From NCBI GenBank assembly GCA_963693315.1, contig OY856187.1, forward strand, positions 382,405,460 through 382,469,459: a stretch of 64,000 bases of DNA, written 5' to 3'. The DNA is from Diogma glabrata. Taxonomy: Eukaryota > Arthropoda > Insecta > Diptera > Cylindrotomidae. Made by a program: the position numbers and the translations under genes. Shown in pieces: positions 24,530 through 36,825 of this stretch. The notes under the pieces are model-generated. The model did not search any database and was not told where the DNA came from. It saw only the letters and a program-made list of their open reading frames with translations. The first letter of the stretch is position 1. The number at the start of each line of letters is the position of its first letter.

Positions 24530-25180
24530 TAACTTAAAATGTTGAGAACTGTCCAACTGTATATGCTGTTTGGCTTCTTTATGAAACCAATGTTGGATTC
24601 CGTCCACTGAATTATACTTTGGACAGTCGATACTCCTGGATTTGCTAACCTACAATAAATTAAAATTTGATACCATAAATTAAACATATCCCAGCTGTTT
24701 CGGGATAGCAATATTCCGTAATAGGACACACGGCTTCTTGTTCTGCGGTATCCAATATTTGTAATTTTATTTATCGATTATCAACTGGTAGCATTCGGGC
24801 TCCAAACTCCACACCATTTGTAAATTACGCCCTATTTGCAATCGTATATCATTAAAATGGAGTGGTAGAAACGCTTGCTAAATCTCGTATCTCCACTGCC
24901 GATGTATCACCACACCATTAGTTTTTGTGAAACAAATAATTATTAAAAAACTGAGATTTATATCTAGTTAGTTCATTTATTATTCACTAAAAGTTCAATA
25001 ATTTTAACATCCACAATTTCACAATTTTGTATACAATGTTTGTTAATTCAAAATTTAAAAAATGTCAACTCAAATTATTAACCATTAAGCACTCAAAAAC
25101 AATGTTTATTACTTTTTAAAAGCTCAAAATATAATGATCTAAAAAGATCTTTAAAAAAAATTTCCATTTATCTCCCACGT
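24530..25180. other. Unassigned AT-rich stretch
   Basis: No credible gene. The short frame at 24,529-24,729 has no recognisable motif. Confidence 0.35.
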
Positions 25181-26806
25181 TTTGGTTTTCTTATTCCAGC
25201 AAGCAATAAAAATTAACCCATACATTGAAAATCTTCCGTGTAAACAAACAAATGAAACAGATAGAGAAAAAATGTTCAAATAAACGCCTCATACTATCCA
25301 ATTAAAAAAATATTGCGACGCTGATGCATAGGCTGACTTCACTACAGCACAGGAAACACAGTGTTCTAAATATAGTGTGCTAATATCCACCAAACACTTT
25401 AATTAAAGGCAAGCCAATGTTACAGATTTCGCGTAGTTCTAATTATAACATATTAAAGAAAGCAGTACGTGAAAAAGTAAAAAAAATTTAACCGGAAGTG
25501 AAAGACTTGAAGATTTGATGCAGGACTGTTGTGAACCGTACTAAATGCTTATGTGCCAAGTTTCATTCAATTCGATTATCAGCTACAGATACACTTTGTT
25601 CACTATCGCTCAAAAAGTAATAAGTTCCTTGCCATACATATTTGCATCTTTTTCCAAAGTATCATCAAAATTCATTCACGAACGAATGTTGCATGCTCCC
25701 AAGAAACATTTAAACAACAAACAGGTGTTCGGGAGACCCCCCACCACTTATCCCAATATTGCCCAAAAACTAATCAGTTCTTTTTCATTTAAGTCTCCAT
25801 CTTTTTTCAAAGTGTCACCAAAATTGATTAATGAATGAAGTCTGTATGCTCCCAACAAACTTTAAAAACAAAGTGTGAAAAGTCAACAGTTGTATGGTAG
25901 ACCCCCCGCTACTTTGATCAATGGGTTCCAGAAGATAACTATCTTCTCACACTAATCAAAACCTTTTTCATAAGTTTCATCATAAACAATTTATTATTGT
26001 AGGCTGTAGTGTGCATAAACACTGAAAAAACTTAAAAAAAATTACAAAAATTTTTTTTTACCGGAAGTGAAAAACCGGAAGTTGGGATGCAGAAATATTG
26101 GAAACAGTACTAAAACCTTATATACCAAGTTTCCATGAGATCATAATCCGAGATCAGAAGTTATTTTAGATTTAAACTTAGAGGTGTTCGGGGGACCCCC
26201 CGCCATATCGCCCAAATTTGAAATGAATCCAGATTTTCCATTTTCAAGAGAACCTGGATCGTTTGCCAAAGTTTCATCGAGATCCCATGCAGGAATGTCA
26301 CGCACCACCCACCCACTTAGCCACACACAAACGTACACCAAATTTTTTTTGGCTATTTAGATAGAGAATGGTCCAAAACAAAAGAAAAAATAACATTTGG
26401 GGTATGTTAGATTTTTTTTTCTCGATAGATTGCATTACTTCGGTAAAAAATAGGGTCCTTCAAAATTTAATCAATTATTAATATTGCGAACATATTTCAG
26501 TTAAAACATCACAAAATGAGAAACCTTATCAATGATAGGAATCAACTCACCTTATTTTTGTTTTTGTTTAAAACAAGAAAAAAATATTTGTTTCACATTG
26601 AAAAAATAAAATAAAATAACAATTGATTATACACGAAATATAAGATCCGTTAATTGATTTGAAATGAAAGATATGCATTACAGTGGAACGTCATAAACAG
26701 ACAGATGTTTTATCTTAACAAACAAATATTAAATTCTTTGATAGTACGGAATGAATGCACGATTAATGTGAAGACTGACTGTTTTAAATTTTTAAAGAAA
26801 GATCCT
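25181..26806. repeat. Duplicated segment S, copy 1 (interrupted by repeat A copy 2)
   Basis: 25,181-25,310 matches 31,112-31,246 (GGTTTTCTTATTCCA, AATTAACCCATACATTGAAA) and 26,451-26,806 matches 31,250-31,625 (GGTCCTTCAAAATT, TACAGTGGAACGTCATAAA). The two halves are contiguous at 31.1-31.6 kb, so that copy is the empty site for the insertion here. Confidence 0.8.
25311..26450. mobile_element. Repeat family A, copy 2: 1.14-kb non-coding mobile element
   Basis: It is absent from the paralogous site at 31,246-31,250, which shows it moved as a unit. It begins TATTGCGACGCTGATGCATA and ends near ATTACTTCGGTAAAAAA. Both edges carry an A-rich AAAAAATA, a possible 8-bp target duplication that low complexity makes uncertain. 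There are no clear terminal inverted repeats and no gene. Internal GGAAGTGAAAAACCGGAAGT and a (CCCA)n-rich stretch are shared with copy 1. Confidence 0.75.
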
Positions 26807-28980
26807 GGCTAGAACAGGTGCGAAGTAAAAAGGTTTCCTTATCCCCTTCATCATTGGAGCCGTGAGCGTAATCGTTCCTAATGACACTCACAACCATGAT
26901 GATAGTTCTGTTATCTATTGATATTATTTGAAAAAACCTGTAGTAGTCCAGTTCCAGTCAGATCTACCTGTCTGTCACACCGACCATCTTATGTTTGTGC
27001 GCATGTATCTTTTTTTGTTTGAATTAACATTTTGCTAAAAACAAGCGTTTTTTCAAACTCGCCATTTTGGTAACATAGTTAGAAGATATACCGAAATATC
27101 GTAGCAACTAATTGAAGTGGATGTTAAACTGATCGGGTATCTCATTTGATTAAAAGAAACCAACAAGACAGTTTAAATTTAGTTCTTTGCAGAAAACCAC
27201 ACATCTGACATTGTCATTAACTCTCAATCTCTCCGTTTAAAAGTTGTGAACACCAGTGTGTTTATGTTTCACTTTTACTAGTGCTCACTGGAAGGAATAA
27301 TTTGTAATCGAAGGTTTATCTAGATTACTTAAATTGAAGAGTACTCTATATTTATGAAAACCCACATACCAATAAATTTCAGTCTAAAAGCCATACTGGC
27401 GGCATCTGTTAGAGGAAGATATCAATAAAAACTAGGTAAAATAATTTTTAGTGCAGCGGTGGATGTACTGCTTAGACGTTAACAAGGACACAAGGATACT
27501 CTGTACTCTGATTAAAAGTTTATGAAAGAGCATTTTGTTTATGACCTGCCATCAAACCTTGACCCCAAACAGGGGTCGGACTATCAAGCTGTATATTCAG
27601 TGGGCAACTTTAAACCTAACGTCAACATTTTTGTTGAATGGCGGTTTGCACGATAAAAGCGATATGGCAGTTCCCCACACTTTTCTCCACAGTATGTTCA
27701 GTTTCCTGCTTAATTGTGTACAAATGAGGTACAAGATGTAAACCTTCGGAAAATGTCAGTTGATAGTTAGAGAGTCAAATCGGTTTACTTCCTAGAGAAG
27801 AAAACTATACAAATGTTCTTAGATCGACACTATTTCCATATCTATTGATCCATTTAGCGAATTTAGCGAGGATGTAAATAGCATTTAACATTAAATCTTT
27901 AATAGTACCATGATGTTTTCCGAAAAAGCCAATAGCAACACCAAAAGCAAAGCCCTCACAGGTTTAGTAACAGTTAATTTAACAGTCCCTTAGTAGTTTA
28001 ATTAAATTGCTTTAAAACAGAATTTACTATATATTTTATGTACCCGAAACCCTGATGTCCCAGACCCAGAAAAACTTTTAATGGTCACAATTTTAGACAA
28101 AATGATACTAAACGTGAGTCCCAATGCCAATTTTGTTCCTAAATTCATTCCACCCAACCCACCGGTACCAACGGCAGTCTTTGAGATGGACTTGCCACCA
28201 CCCATTTTTGTTAAAATAAAATAATTTCTAATCCGACCCTCTACTTTACCGAAAAAAGAAAGGGAAACATTTTTCAACGAATAAAAGAAAGAGAAGAAAC
28301 TATGATCGTAGTTGATATGCGCTAGCATATCAAAAAACTAAATTCAATTCAAGATAAGCTTTGACAATGATTGGAGTTTCTTTTAAACATTTGTTATATT
28401 TGTTAGATTTGGGTTCCACATTTACCAGATTCCTTTTTTTTTAAATGCGGTGTCTGAGTAATCAGAACAAATTTAAATTTTGTGATAGATAAAACACCCA
28501 GAAACAAAATAAAATTTGTATTGTCACGACACAAAGTTTCGGTCATTTGAAATCATATGTCGATTCTTATAGAAAAATAAATTCCTTTAAGATTGATCTA
28601 TCCAATATTTCTTGTTGAAATAGCAAAAATTTGCTGGCTAAAGTCATCAAAAATCGGATGCAGATTTAATTTAACAATTGTCAGTTTCGTCTTTGTTTCT
28701 GTTTCGCCTTAGTCATATTTGTGTCAACTTCAGAAACTTCAAAATAGCTTCCATACACCAATTTGTCTAATTGTTTAATTACAAATGATCCAAGATGGAA
28801 TGAAAAAAAACAGTTTCAAAAGTGAAGCATTTTGTAAAAACCGCTATTCACATAAATTCTTGAAAGAGAATCACGACCCAATCTCACATGTCTTTCGATA
28901 ATATGTTAGCTACTAGTGCAAATAACAGGATTTTCATTTAACGCAAACAAATGGTATAAACAAATATTGGCTCGTGACCT
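26807..28980. other. Unassigned intergenic sequence
   Basis: About 2.2 kb, slightly less AT-rich than its surroundings. Short frames at 27,535-27,741 and 28,002-28,328 have no recognisable domain or homology to anything else in the window. Confidence 0.4.
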
Positions 28981-29319
28981 GCACCAACCGTTTCATACAA
29001 TTTTGAGTAACAGTTTTCAGAAGCATGGGAAACTGTACTAAAAGCGTAAGTATGTATCGAACTTCATCTAAATCAAACGACGGCACTTAAACCTATTGAC
29101 TTTTCATATAAATAGTTGTTCGTGACACCTTTTCTCACTTTGTCTTTAGAACTACGGGTATCCGGAACAAAAATACTAAGTTTCATCAAAATTTGCAATT
29201 TTTTTTCCAGACCCATTTTAGATTAGGCCAATAAATATTTGAAATCAGAACAGTTATTGTAGTTGTCCGAACAGACAGAGATACATTTTGTTTTGCTCTT
29301 ACGCTAAAAAATTATTGAA

Positions 29320-29590
29320 ATTATGTTCCATAATAGTGGTACAAGGGCCGATCCTTGGGGAACTCTTTCAGTTATATTTTACTTCTTTGAAAATGTTTTG
29401 GTATCATAGATCAGAGTTTTTCCCGTAAAGTAACTAGCTAATATACGTAACAAGTAGTCAGATACGTTACGTGTAGTTCTTTTAAATAGATTTTTTGCAT
29501 CTAGAACGACAACAGCGCAGCATGGTCGAAAGTAGAAGTTGATTTGCACGCGCAATTCAGTTATTTCATCTAACACAAGAAATGTGTTAT
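29320..29590 (-). pseudogene. Fossil reverse transcriptase of a second non-LTR family (R1/Jockey-like)
   Basis: On the minus strand, 29,379-29,576 reads VVLDAKNLF and then YLLRILASYFTGKTLIYDT, matching the palm and fingers region (VTLDVKNAF...YLRRIVxSYF) of R1/Jockey-type LINEs. Just downstream, about 29,323-29,370 in another frame gives VPQGSALVPLLWN, the GVPQGSVLGPLLWN signature. The two motifs lie in different frames and the rest of the gene is missing, so this is a short, inactive remnant. It differs from the LINE at 0.3-3.5 kb, whose motif is GVPQGSALSPTLF. Confidence 0.75.
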
Positions 29591-29869
29591 CATGAAAAAT
29601 GTACTCGTTACAACAACTGAATTAACTGAAAATAATAAGGCAAACATTCATTATTCAAAATTTAATTCAGAGAAAACGACAACATAAGGAAGCATCCGAG
29701 AACACTGAATCAGCTTAACTACAGTGATTATCTGGGATCAGGTATCGAACAAAAACTAATAAACAGATCGAAAATAAATCTCAGTGCCCGCCAAATCTCT
29801 TAAAGATTGTCACGAAACGCTGGACTTGACATGTCATGAATCCATCAACACTGTCCGATCCCTTAAAAA

Positions 29870-30225
29870 GAATCGAAGCAAACTGTAGGGAGCAGAACAG
29901 GAAAATAAAGTTTTGATATCTTTAGCATGATGAACTCTGTTGCTTTTGCCCTTAAGATTTCTACATGCGTAAAGCGCCTTATACCAATTCTAGATTCTAT
30001 TATTACTGGCCTAAATTTTGAGACTAGTTTCGCTGAGAATTTACTAGCCACGTCACTCAGGGGATGTTGCCGCACAAAGATACGCTGTTGAAGTAAAAAC
30101 GTCATTAACCGAGTTTGCAGATTATACTGATGTTGTGATTTTTCGAATGCAGATGTAATGTTTGCCTGAACACAAGATCTGAATATGGCTATATGATCTG
30201 AGCAATCCAGCTGTTCAACAACATT
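29870..30225 (-). pseudogene. Fossil Gypsy integrase C-terminal region
   Basis: The minus-strand frame at 29,863-30,105 contains FVRQHPLSDVASKFSAKLVS, which resembles the VxxRxHPLSxAAxxFxAKLxPKFxGPY segment near the end of Ty3/Gypsy integrases. Upstream, up to about 30,225, a HQYNLQTR string matches the AQKHYNLRRR-like segment that precedes it in these proteins. No catalytic triad is present. It is not the same subfamily as the intact Gypsy at 7.3-13.0 kb. Confidence 0.6.
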
Positions 30226-30234
30226 ATCATCGAG

Positions 30235-30740
30235 AATGTGTTGGGATTTCCCATCGTTTTTTTTGACGAATTGTTTTACAAAATATTTTTAGGGGCATTC
30301 AATACCCTAAAATTTGTATGCAGCTCGGACAAAGAAGTCTTTCTGCGATCTGCCAGTTTGACAGCGTGGGATCTCGATCGTTTGACTGCTTGCGCTAGCC
30401 GATTGCCGAGTAAAACGGGGGTTAAAATAAGTTTGAGGCATGATGCTGCTATTTCATCTGAGCACTGTTGATGACGATATTTGTAAAAAACAACGAGGTT
30501 AGCAATAGTACGACGATGCTGTAGGGAATCAAGTTTTGTTGTCAAATCTCGATCACCCACAATTCATATATCCCGCTTTTGAACAAAGTCTAAGAGGGCC
30601 AAGATGGAAACAGAAGCAACACCCCAAACTTAACAAAAGTACTCTATACAGGGACGAATATAGGACTTATAAACATGGAGCAATTGTCATGGAGTGAAAA
30701 AATTAATGCATCTATTTAGGAGGCCGAATTTTCTAGCCTA
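30235..30740 (-). pseudogene. Fossil LINE C-terminal region, same family as the 0.3-kb LINE
   Basis: Reading from about 30,740 down, the minus strand gives GLLNRCINFF, then YKSYIRPCIEY, VWGVAS, DFVQKR, IVGDRDLT and KLDSLQHRRTIANL. These align in order with the intact LINE's GFLSRCKKYF, FKSFIRPCMEY, VWGGAC, DSVQRK, IGNTELT and LDSLQHRRNVAEL. At least three in-frame stops interrupt it before the open part at 30,276-30,560. The reverse transcriptase and endonuclease are missing. It is an old 5'-truncated insertion. Confidence 0.85.
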
Positions 30741-31111
30741 AAACTTCTAGATTAAAACTTTATGCATACTCGTAAAAGACCAATAGCCTGAATATCTTTT
30801 AATCGATCCAAAAAAAAAATTTGAATGAGAAAATAACCAAAATCAGTATTTATAGATCCTTCTGCGTCAAAAGAAGACATAAATAGATTTTTTAAAGGAA
30901 ACCAGAATTTTAATACTAATCTGATATGTGAAATTGTTATAAACAGGTTTATGTTTATACCTGGATGACAAATATGAAAAAAAATCAACCTTAAGATGTT
31001 GATGTTGATTGTAGTACACTTCGATTTCCTGTTGTTTCTCAAGTTCAAAAACCATCCAAAGCATCCAAAATCCACACCGAATAAAACAAATCCGAATGAT
31101 AGATTAAATCC

Positions 31112-31625
31112 TGGTTTTCTTATTCCAACAATCAAAAAAAATTAACCCATACATTGAAAATCTGTCATGTATAAAAAAAAACAAATAAAACAGACAGAGA
31201 AAAATTATTCAAACTAACCGTACCATACTATCCAATTAAAAAAAACATAAGGTCCTTCAAAATTCAATCAATTATTAAAATTGCGAACATTTTTCATTTA
31301 TAATAATGTAAAACAAACTACCATATCAATGATTCATCACAAACGCCTGCGCAGAATCAACTTACTTTACTCTAATATCCGTTTAACCAAAAAATATATA
31401 TTTATTCCACATTGAAAAACGAAAAATAAAAACAATTGATTACTCACCGAAATATGAAATCCGTTAAATCTTTTAAATTTTAAAATAATCAAAAAAAATA
31501 TGAATTACAGTGGAACGTCATAAATAGACAGATGTTATTTATGAAACGGATCTTAAATTGTTTGATAGTACGGAATGTATATGTGATTATGTGAAAACTG
31601 TTTATTTTAGATTATAAAAGAAAAT
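31112..31625. repeat. Duplicated segment S, copy 2 (empty site)
   Basis: Uninterrupted paralogue of 25,181-25,310 plus 26,451-26,806. At 31,240-31,252 CCAATTAAAAAAAACATAAG joins the two halves directly. Confidence 0.8.
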
Positions 31626-34567
31626 GTCCACTGATCAGATTTTGTTGTTCATTCCAAAATTTATTATTTAGTTTTTATTATTTTCTAATTAAAGTGTTAA
31701 TAAAAATTATATTATTTTTAATTGAAAATTTTCACATCATTTTATTACTCGATAGTCGATATATTATTTTGTCTATTCACTGTATGTGTACAGTACAGTA
31801 ATCGAATATGTACATCCATTAACTTTTTTCCAGGGAATGGTTTCAAAACAATCAGAATTTAAAAAGTTTCAGCGCACGATTTTGTTCATGTTGGAAAAAA
31901 ATTGATCTGCACATTCCTTAAATAGAATAAAATACATGGTAACTTTTTTTGTGAACAAATGATGCCCCTATGAGACCATTCCATTTCGATATAAAAAAAA
32001 ACAAACATACTCTACCTTTTTTCAACTTAAAGCAACTTCGATTATTTACTTTGTTTGATTTATACAAATGATTTTTTTTCCGATTGTGGTTCAACAAAAA
32101 AAAAATGCATTAAAATAATTGGTTTTATTTCGTTTTGTTATTTAAATTTTCAGATGTGTTTCTAGCCAATTTGTATTTTTTAAAAAAAAGAACTATCGTC
32201 AACAATTTTATAACAATAACAGCGAATAATTTAAATTGTACGTATAAACAAAACAACATGCTCAAAGTAATAAAATAATTGTATGAGCCACAGAATGATG
32301 TTGAAATAAATTCAAAACAAACCAAATCAAAAGCCTTCATCACAACCTCGATGACATTGTATACAATTTAAGGATGAGAGCGTATAAAATGTATCTTTTC
32401 TGACCATTTCATTTTACGATCTCAAATTATTGTTACATTCAAAAACTAACATTTACATTTTAATTTGTATCTAAAAATGTAAAAAAAAATGCAACAAATT
32501 ATGTACTAACCAACAAATACTTATTGAGGGTGGTGATTTCAATTGTTTCATCCACGATATCCATTTGTGTTTCACCAGAAGAAACACCCCAATATTTTAA
32601 TGTGTTTATGTACTTTATGGTTTGTATTTAGATTTTATATTAAAATCAAATTAAAATTCTGTCATGTCATAAATCAACGATATTGATGTTTGGGTAAATT
32701 TTTAAGTAGTGGGTGGGTTGGTGTAATTAGCAATTTTTTTTTCAACTTGCGGCAACAATCATTTAAACTTTTTTTTACGAATATAAAAGAAGAAAAAAAT
32801 TTATTAACCATAATTAAGAAAGTCAATTTAAATTATTGCTTGTTTTGTTATTTATGGTTTCGATAATTAATTGTTTGTGTTTCAACAACTTCCAAAACTC
32901 ATATTGAGCAAGATATTAAAATTATCAGAGCACAAAGAAATACTTGTTCACACATTCCGTACAGCATAGCAACATGAAAAAAAGATACAAAAAACAACTA
33001 AAAATACATAACTGAATACATTTGTAACATTAATTTAGGGTTTACGATTCTAAATTCAATTAGAAAATAGAAGGAAAACTCACATAATTTTCATTATTTT
33101 TTTTTTTTAATTATGGCATATGTGAAGTTTTTTTGTAGATATATTCTACACATGTCATAAATAACAATTATTATTGAAATGCCCTGTCAACAATTTTTAA
33201 AACAACCATAACAAAATCATTTTTTTGTTTTAATTTACCCTATTTTGATGCATGGTGGAATTTTGTATTATCAAAACGAGACACAATGTATTTTTAAAAA
33301 CAAAAATGTAATTTATTCAACAGCTTTTAGTATACAAAACGGTTTTTTTATGGTAAAAATACGGGACCACAGATCGGTGATAAGAGAGCATAGCAAAATT
33401 ATATTTCATCACAGATTTGGAGGCTGTCTTACTTGTACTAAACGTAGCAAAAAAATCTTGTTTACCAAGTTATATCAAAATCGAATGCCAGGGTAAGTCA
33501 AGTTGGTAAAGTTTTATATATACAGGTGTTTGAGAGAACCCCTATTCATCCGATCATCATTAAAATTTAGGAAGTTGTTGTGTACACTAGCCCAAAGGTA
33601 ACTGGCAAATTTTCTTTTTTCAAAAACTGCATCTCAGGGCCCTTATAATTATGTTAAAGGATTTTGCCTAAATGTTGATAATTATTTAATTTGGCTATTA
33701 TTTAAGAGTCATTTTTTTTAAAGTTGGACTTTTGATATTTGATGTCTTCGATTTTCCTCAAATTTTCAGGATATATTAGTAGTACTGTGATAAGAAAAAG
33801 TGCAGTTAAACACCTCTTAAATGTGGCGCGTTTGACCTTGAATAGAGGTCAAAGTTTAAGATCACGTGATCTACCCGTGATTAAATTACATGCTCATTTT
33901 TCTTCATAAAACCATGGTTTACCGTAGACATTTTTTTAATATGGATTCTATTTGATACTAGGTAGATGTTAGCATAAATAATTTAGTGGCTCATTCATGG
34001 CTTTGAGGGCCAAGATTATTCGAAAATGATGTTTTCGTTGCTTTTTTGCTTTGTTATCGGACTAAATATCTACTAAACCCATGAGTTCCACAGCAAAAAT
34101 TATTGGATTTATTACACAACATATAAAAGTATTTAATAAACTTTAAAACAGCTTGGGTTACTCTTGGCTTTATCAGCTACACAGTCTCAAAGTTGATAAT
34201 TTTTCAAAAAAGGTTAAAGTTCAAGGTCAATAACTATAGAAGCCATCTGTCAAAAAATTTGAGACATAGCTGTAATTATACTTCATACTGTGTATTTTAA
34301 GCTCCAGGCTTAAACTCCGTTGGCGAAGTGTTTGTTTTTTTAATACATGCTTTTTTTCAAACGTCTAATATGCGTTTTACAAAATGTATCCTTATGTATA
34401 TTTAACATATTTTTCAGACTAGTTTTGATTTTATAATGATTATAAATTAATTTTTTATTAGGACCATAATCGATTGAGTAAAAAATTACAAAACCACAAT
34501 ACTCCCCCTTAAGAACACCTGTTTTTTTTTATTTATTAGTGAAAAAAAAAATTTCGACAAAAAATAA
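31626..34567. other. AT-rich intergenic stretch, no gene seen
   Basis: Nearly 3 kb. The short frames at 32,125-32,343 and 33,245-33,496 lack recognisable motifs. Around 33,520 ACAGGTGTTTGAGAGAACCC faintly resembles repeat A (ACAGGTGTTCGGGAGACCCC). Confidence 0.4.
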
Positions 34568-34880
34568 AACCGATTTCAGAAAAAACAAAAGAGACACAAA
34601 AAAGTGAAAAATAACTCAATTGTGGCTTTTAGAGACAAAAATACGCTACATTTTGATTAATTTAATTTAATTATACCTTACTATAGACAAAAATATTACG
34701 CTATTAAAAAAAGTTACTATATTAAAATAGTTACTTTTTATTATAATTATTATAGTTGTTATAATAGTTACTATATTTTAAAAGTTATTTGTAGTACAAA
34801 ACTGTTGGAAATCTGTGCCAAAACCGAGACATATTAGTCGGTTTTTCGTCAATGTGGCACCGACTTCAAACAGTTTTCCT
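34568..34880. repeat. Foldback element D, half copy
   Basis: It starts AACCGATTTCAGAAAAAACA and matches 44,968-45,196 followed directly by 50,658-50,740. It runs into the central hairpin GTAGTACAAAACTGTTGGAA and is truncated in CAGTTTTCCTCGAAAAG. Its uninterrupted ...AAAAGTTATTTGTAGTAC is the empty site for the Helitron. Confidence 0.85.
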
Positions 34881-35858
34881 CGAAAAGATAAGTAAAGTTT
34901 AAGATGAAAAAATATGAAATATAAAGTTCGGAGGTTCATCTACTCTGATAAATCAAATCCTAACAACTTCAAAGTTCCAACATTCTTTAATTTTATGCAC
35001 CAATGTTTTATTTAAATTAATATTTAATAAACACTAAATTGATGAATTATTTCAAGGCACTACTTTATATTTTATTTGTATACCAAGTATATTTTTTCGA
35101 AATAAAAATTAACTTTTACAAGTATAATAGTCTACTAGGGGCGCTGTTCATTTGTGGGAACTAATGATAAAACCACAATCCCACAATAGAATCGGGCATT
35201 GGGACGCCATAGGCGGGTTCATTTCAATTACAGTTGTGTTTCAAAATTATATGTATTGGACTTTAACACATCATGATGTTACAAATTTTATCATCTACAC
35301 CAAATATGTTGTTGGTTTGGAATGGTATGTAATACATGTTTCTAAAATTAAGTGAAGATCGATTATATCGATTTATCGATTTAAAGCTCAAAATAACGAG
35401 ACGAATTCACACAAATATTATACAAAGAAGCATAGCTTATATATGAATGTATGATTAAACATGGATGGCAATCATGGTGAATAAACTAATTAAAACTGTT
35501 GGCACTTAGATAGTGATTTGCAAACGGTAACAATGCATTAATACCAATGAATTTAATACTTAGCTTTTCGCAGGAAGATTTATAAAATTTAAAATTGTTG
35601 ATGTGACAACCCCGCGTACTTTAGTCCCTACTGGCAATAGCAGTGGTGATAAAGTGATATCTTATGGGTGCTGGCGGATGAAGCTTTTTCAATCAACGAT
35701 AGCATCCCTTAGTCTTAATTATGTAGTTATGGAATATTCTTTGACGACACGCTATTTTTTTTAAATAAAATGTGTTTGGTAGTAGAAATTACAATGTGTG
35801 TCACAACAATACATAAAAAACTTTTAAGACCAAAGTCCCACAACAACATGCATTCTAA
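34881..35858. other. Unassigned intergenic stretch
   Basis: No gene, array or terminal repeat noticed. The short frame at 35,152-35,355 has no recognisable domain. Confidence 0.35.
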
Positions 35859-36400
35859 TAGACTAAGAGCCCGCGACGGCCAGACCTTCGTTATTTTATA
35901 AAAGCTGAAAGTTTCTCTGTGCATACCCCCTACTGAGGTATGAACGATTAGCGACATATGAAGTTTGGGTCGTGGTGGCCTTGGCAGGGAGCAGGTAACA
36001 AAGGGGCCTTCAAAGTTTCGTGAAAGTATAAAAGGCAATTTTTTTATATATTCTTCTAGGTAGTATTAGAAGTCACGTCACCCATTGCCAGACACCCTTA
36101 AACATTATCAATTTGTAAAAGTTTAAGGGTGTCTAGCAGGGGGTTACTACGATAGTAAGTGTCGGGCAATGGGTGACGTGACTTGTAATACTATGCCGAA
36201 GAATATATAAAAAAATTGCCTTTTATAGTTTCACGAAACTTTGGAGGCCCCTATGTTACCTGCTCCCTGCCAAAGCCACCATGATCCAAACTTCATATGT
36301 CGCTAATCGTTCCTACCTCGGTAGGGGGGATGCGCAGAGAAAGCTTTTTTTCAGCTTTTATAAAATAACGAAGGTCTGGCCGTCGCGGGCTCTCGGTCTA
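35859..36400. mobile_element. Palindromic MITE / foldback, ~540 bp, TA-flanked
   Basis: The left arm starts TAGACTAAGAGCCCGCGACG and the right arm ends CGTCGCGGGCTCTCGGTCTA. The arms pair over about 255 bp each, meeting near 36,115-36,130 (TTAAACATTATCAATTTGTA). TA at each edge (35,859-35,860 and 36,399-36,400) fits a TA target duplication, as in Tc1/mariner-type elements. No gene inside; the minus-strand frame at 35,727-36,038 is a shadow of the left arm. Confidence 0.85.
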
Positions 36401-36825
36401 TAAGGTGTTGATAGAAGCAATTTTTTTATATGATATGTTTTGATTAGTTTAAATATAAAAATGTATATAACAGTTGCTTGGAATGCTTATAGATGTGAAA
36501 CCCAGAATAATTTTAAAGATTTTAATTTAAAAATTCTGAAATTTTAATTTGCAATTCTACAATAATAGAAGATATAGTACAAAAAAACACATCTATTTCA
36601 CAGTTTTAAGTTTTCACTTCTGTCGGCAGTCCTCAAGACTGCCTTCTTTTTTTGTATTCGAAGCCGTAGCATGAATGCTGACGACAGTGCTTACTTGGTG
36701 ACTGACGCAGTTATGATTTTTAATCGTCAGGCGTGTATTGCAACCAAATACAAGGGCCACGTAAAAAAAGTGGTTTCTTAAAGGCAGCGTAAAACACGAA
36801 AAAAAAATGAAATCGCGTTTGTGAC
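36401..36825. other. Short intergenic stretch with a dispersed motif
   Basis: CAGTTTTAAGTTTTCACTTC followed by GCAGTCCTCAAGACTGCCTT (about 36,600-36,650) recurs with a few differences at 55,031-55,082. It is a small dispersed repeat of unknown origin. Confidence 0.55.

Noticed and set aside
28002..28328. 108-residue frame with Gly-rich segment
   Set aside because: No domain, no homologue in the window, and similar short frames are frequent here.
29863..30105. 80-residue frame as a host gene
   Set aside because: FVRQHPLSDVASKFSAKL resembles the end of Gypsy integrases, so it is read as a retroelement fossil.
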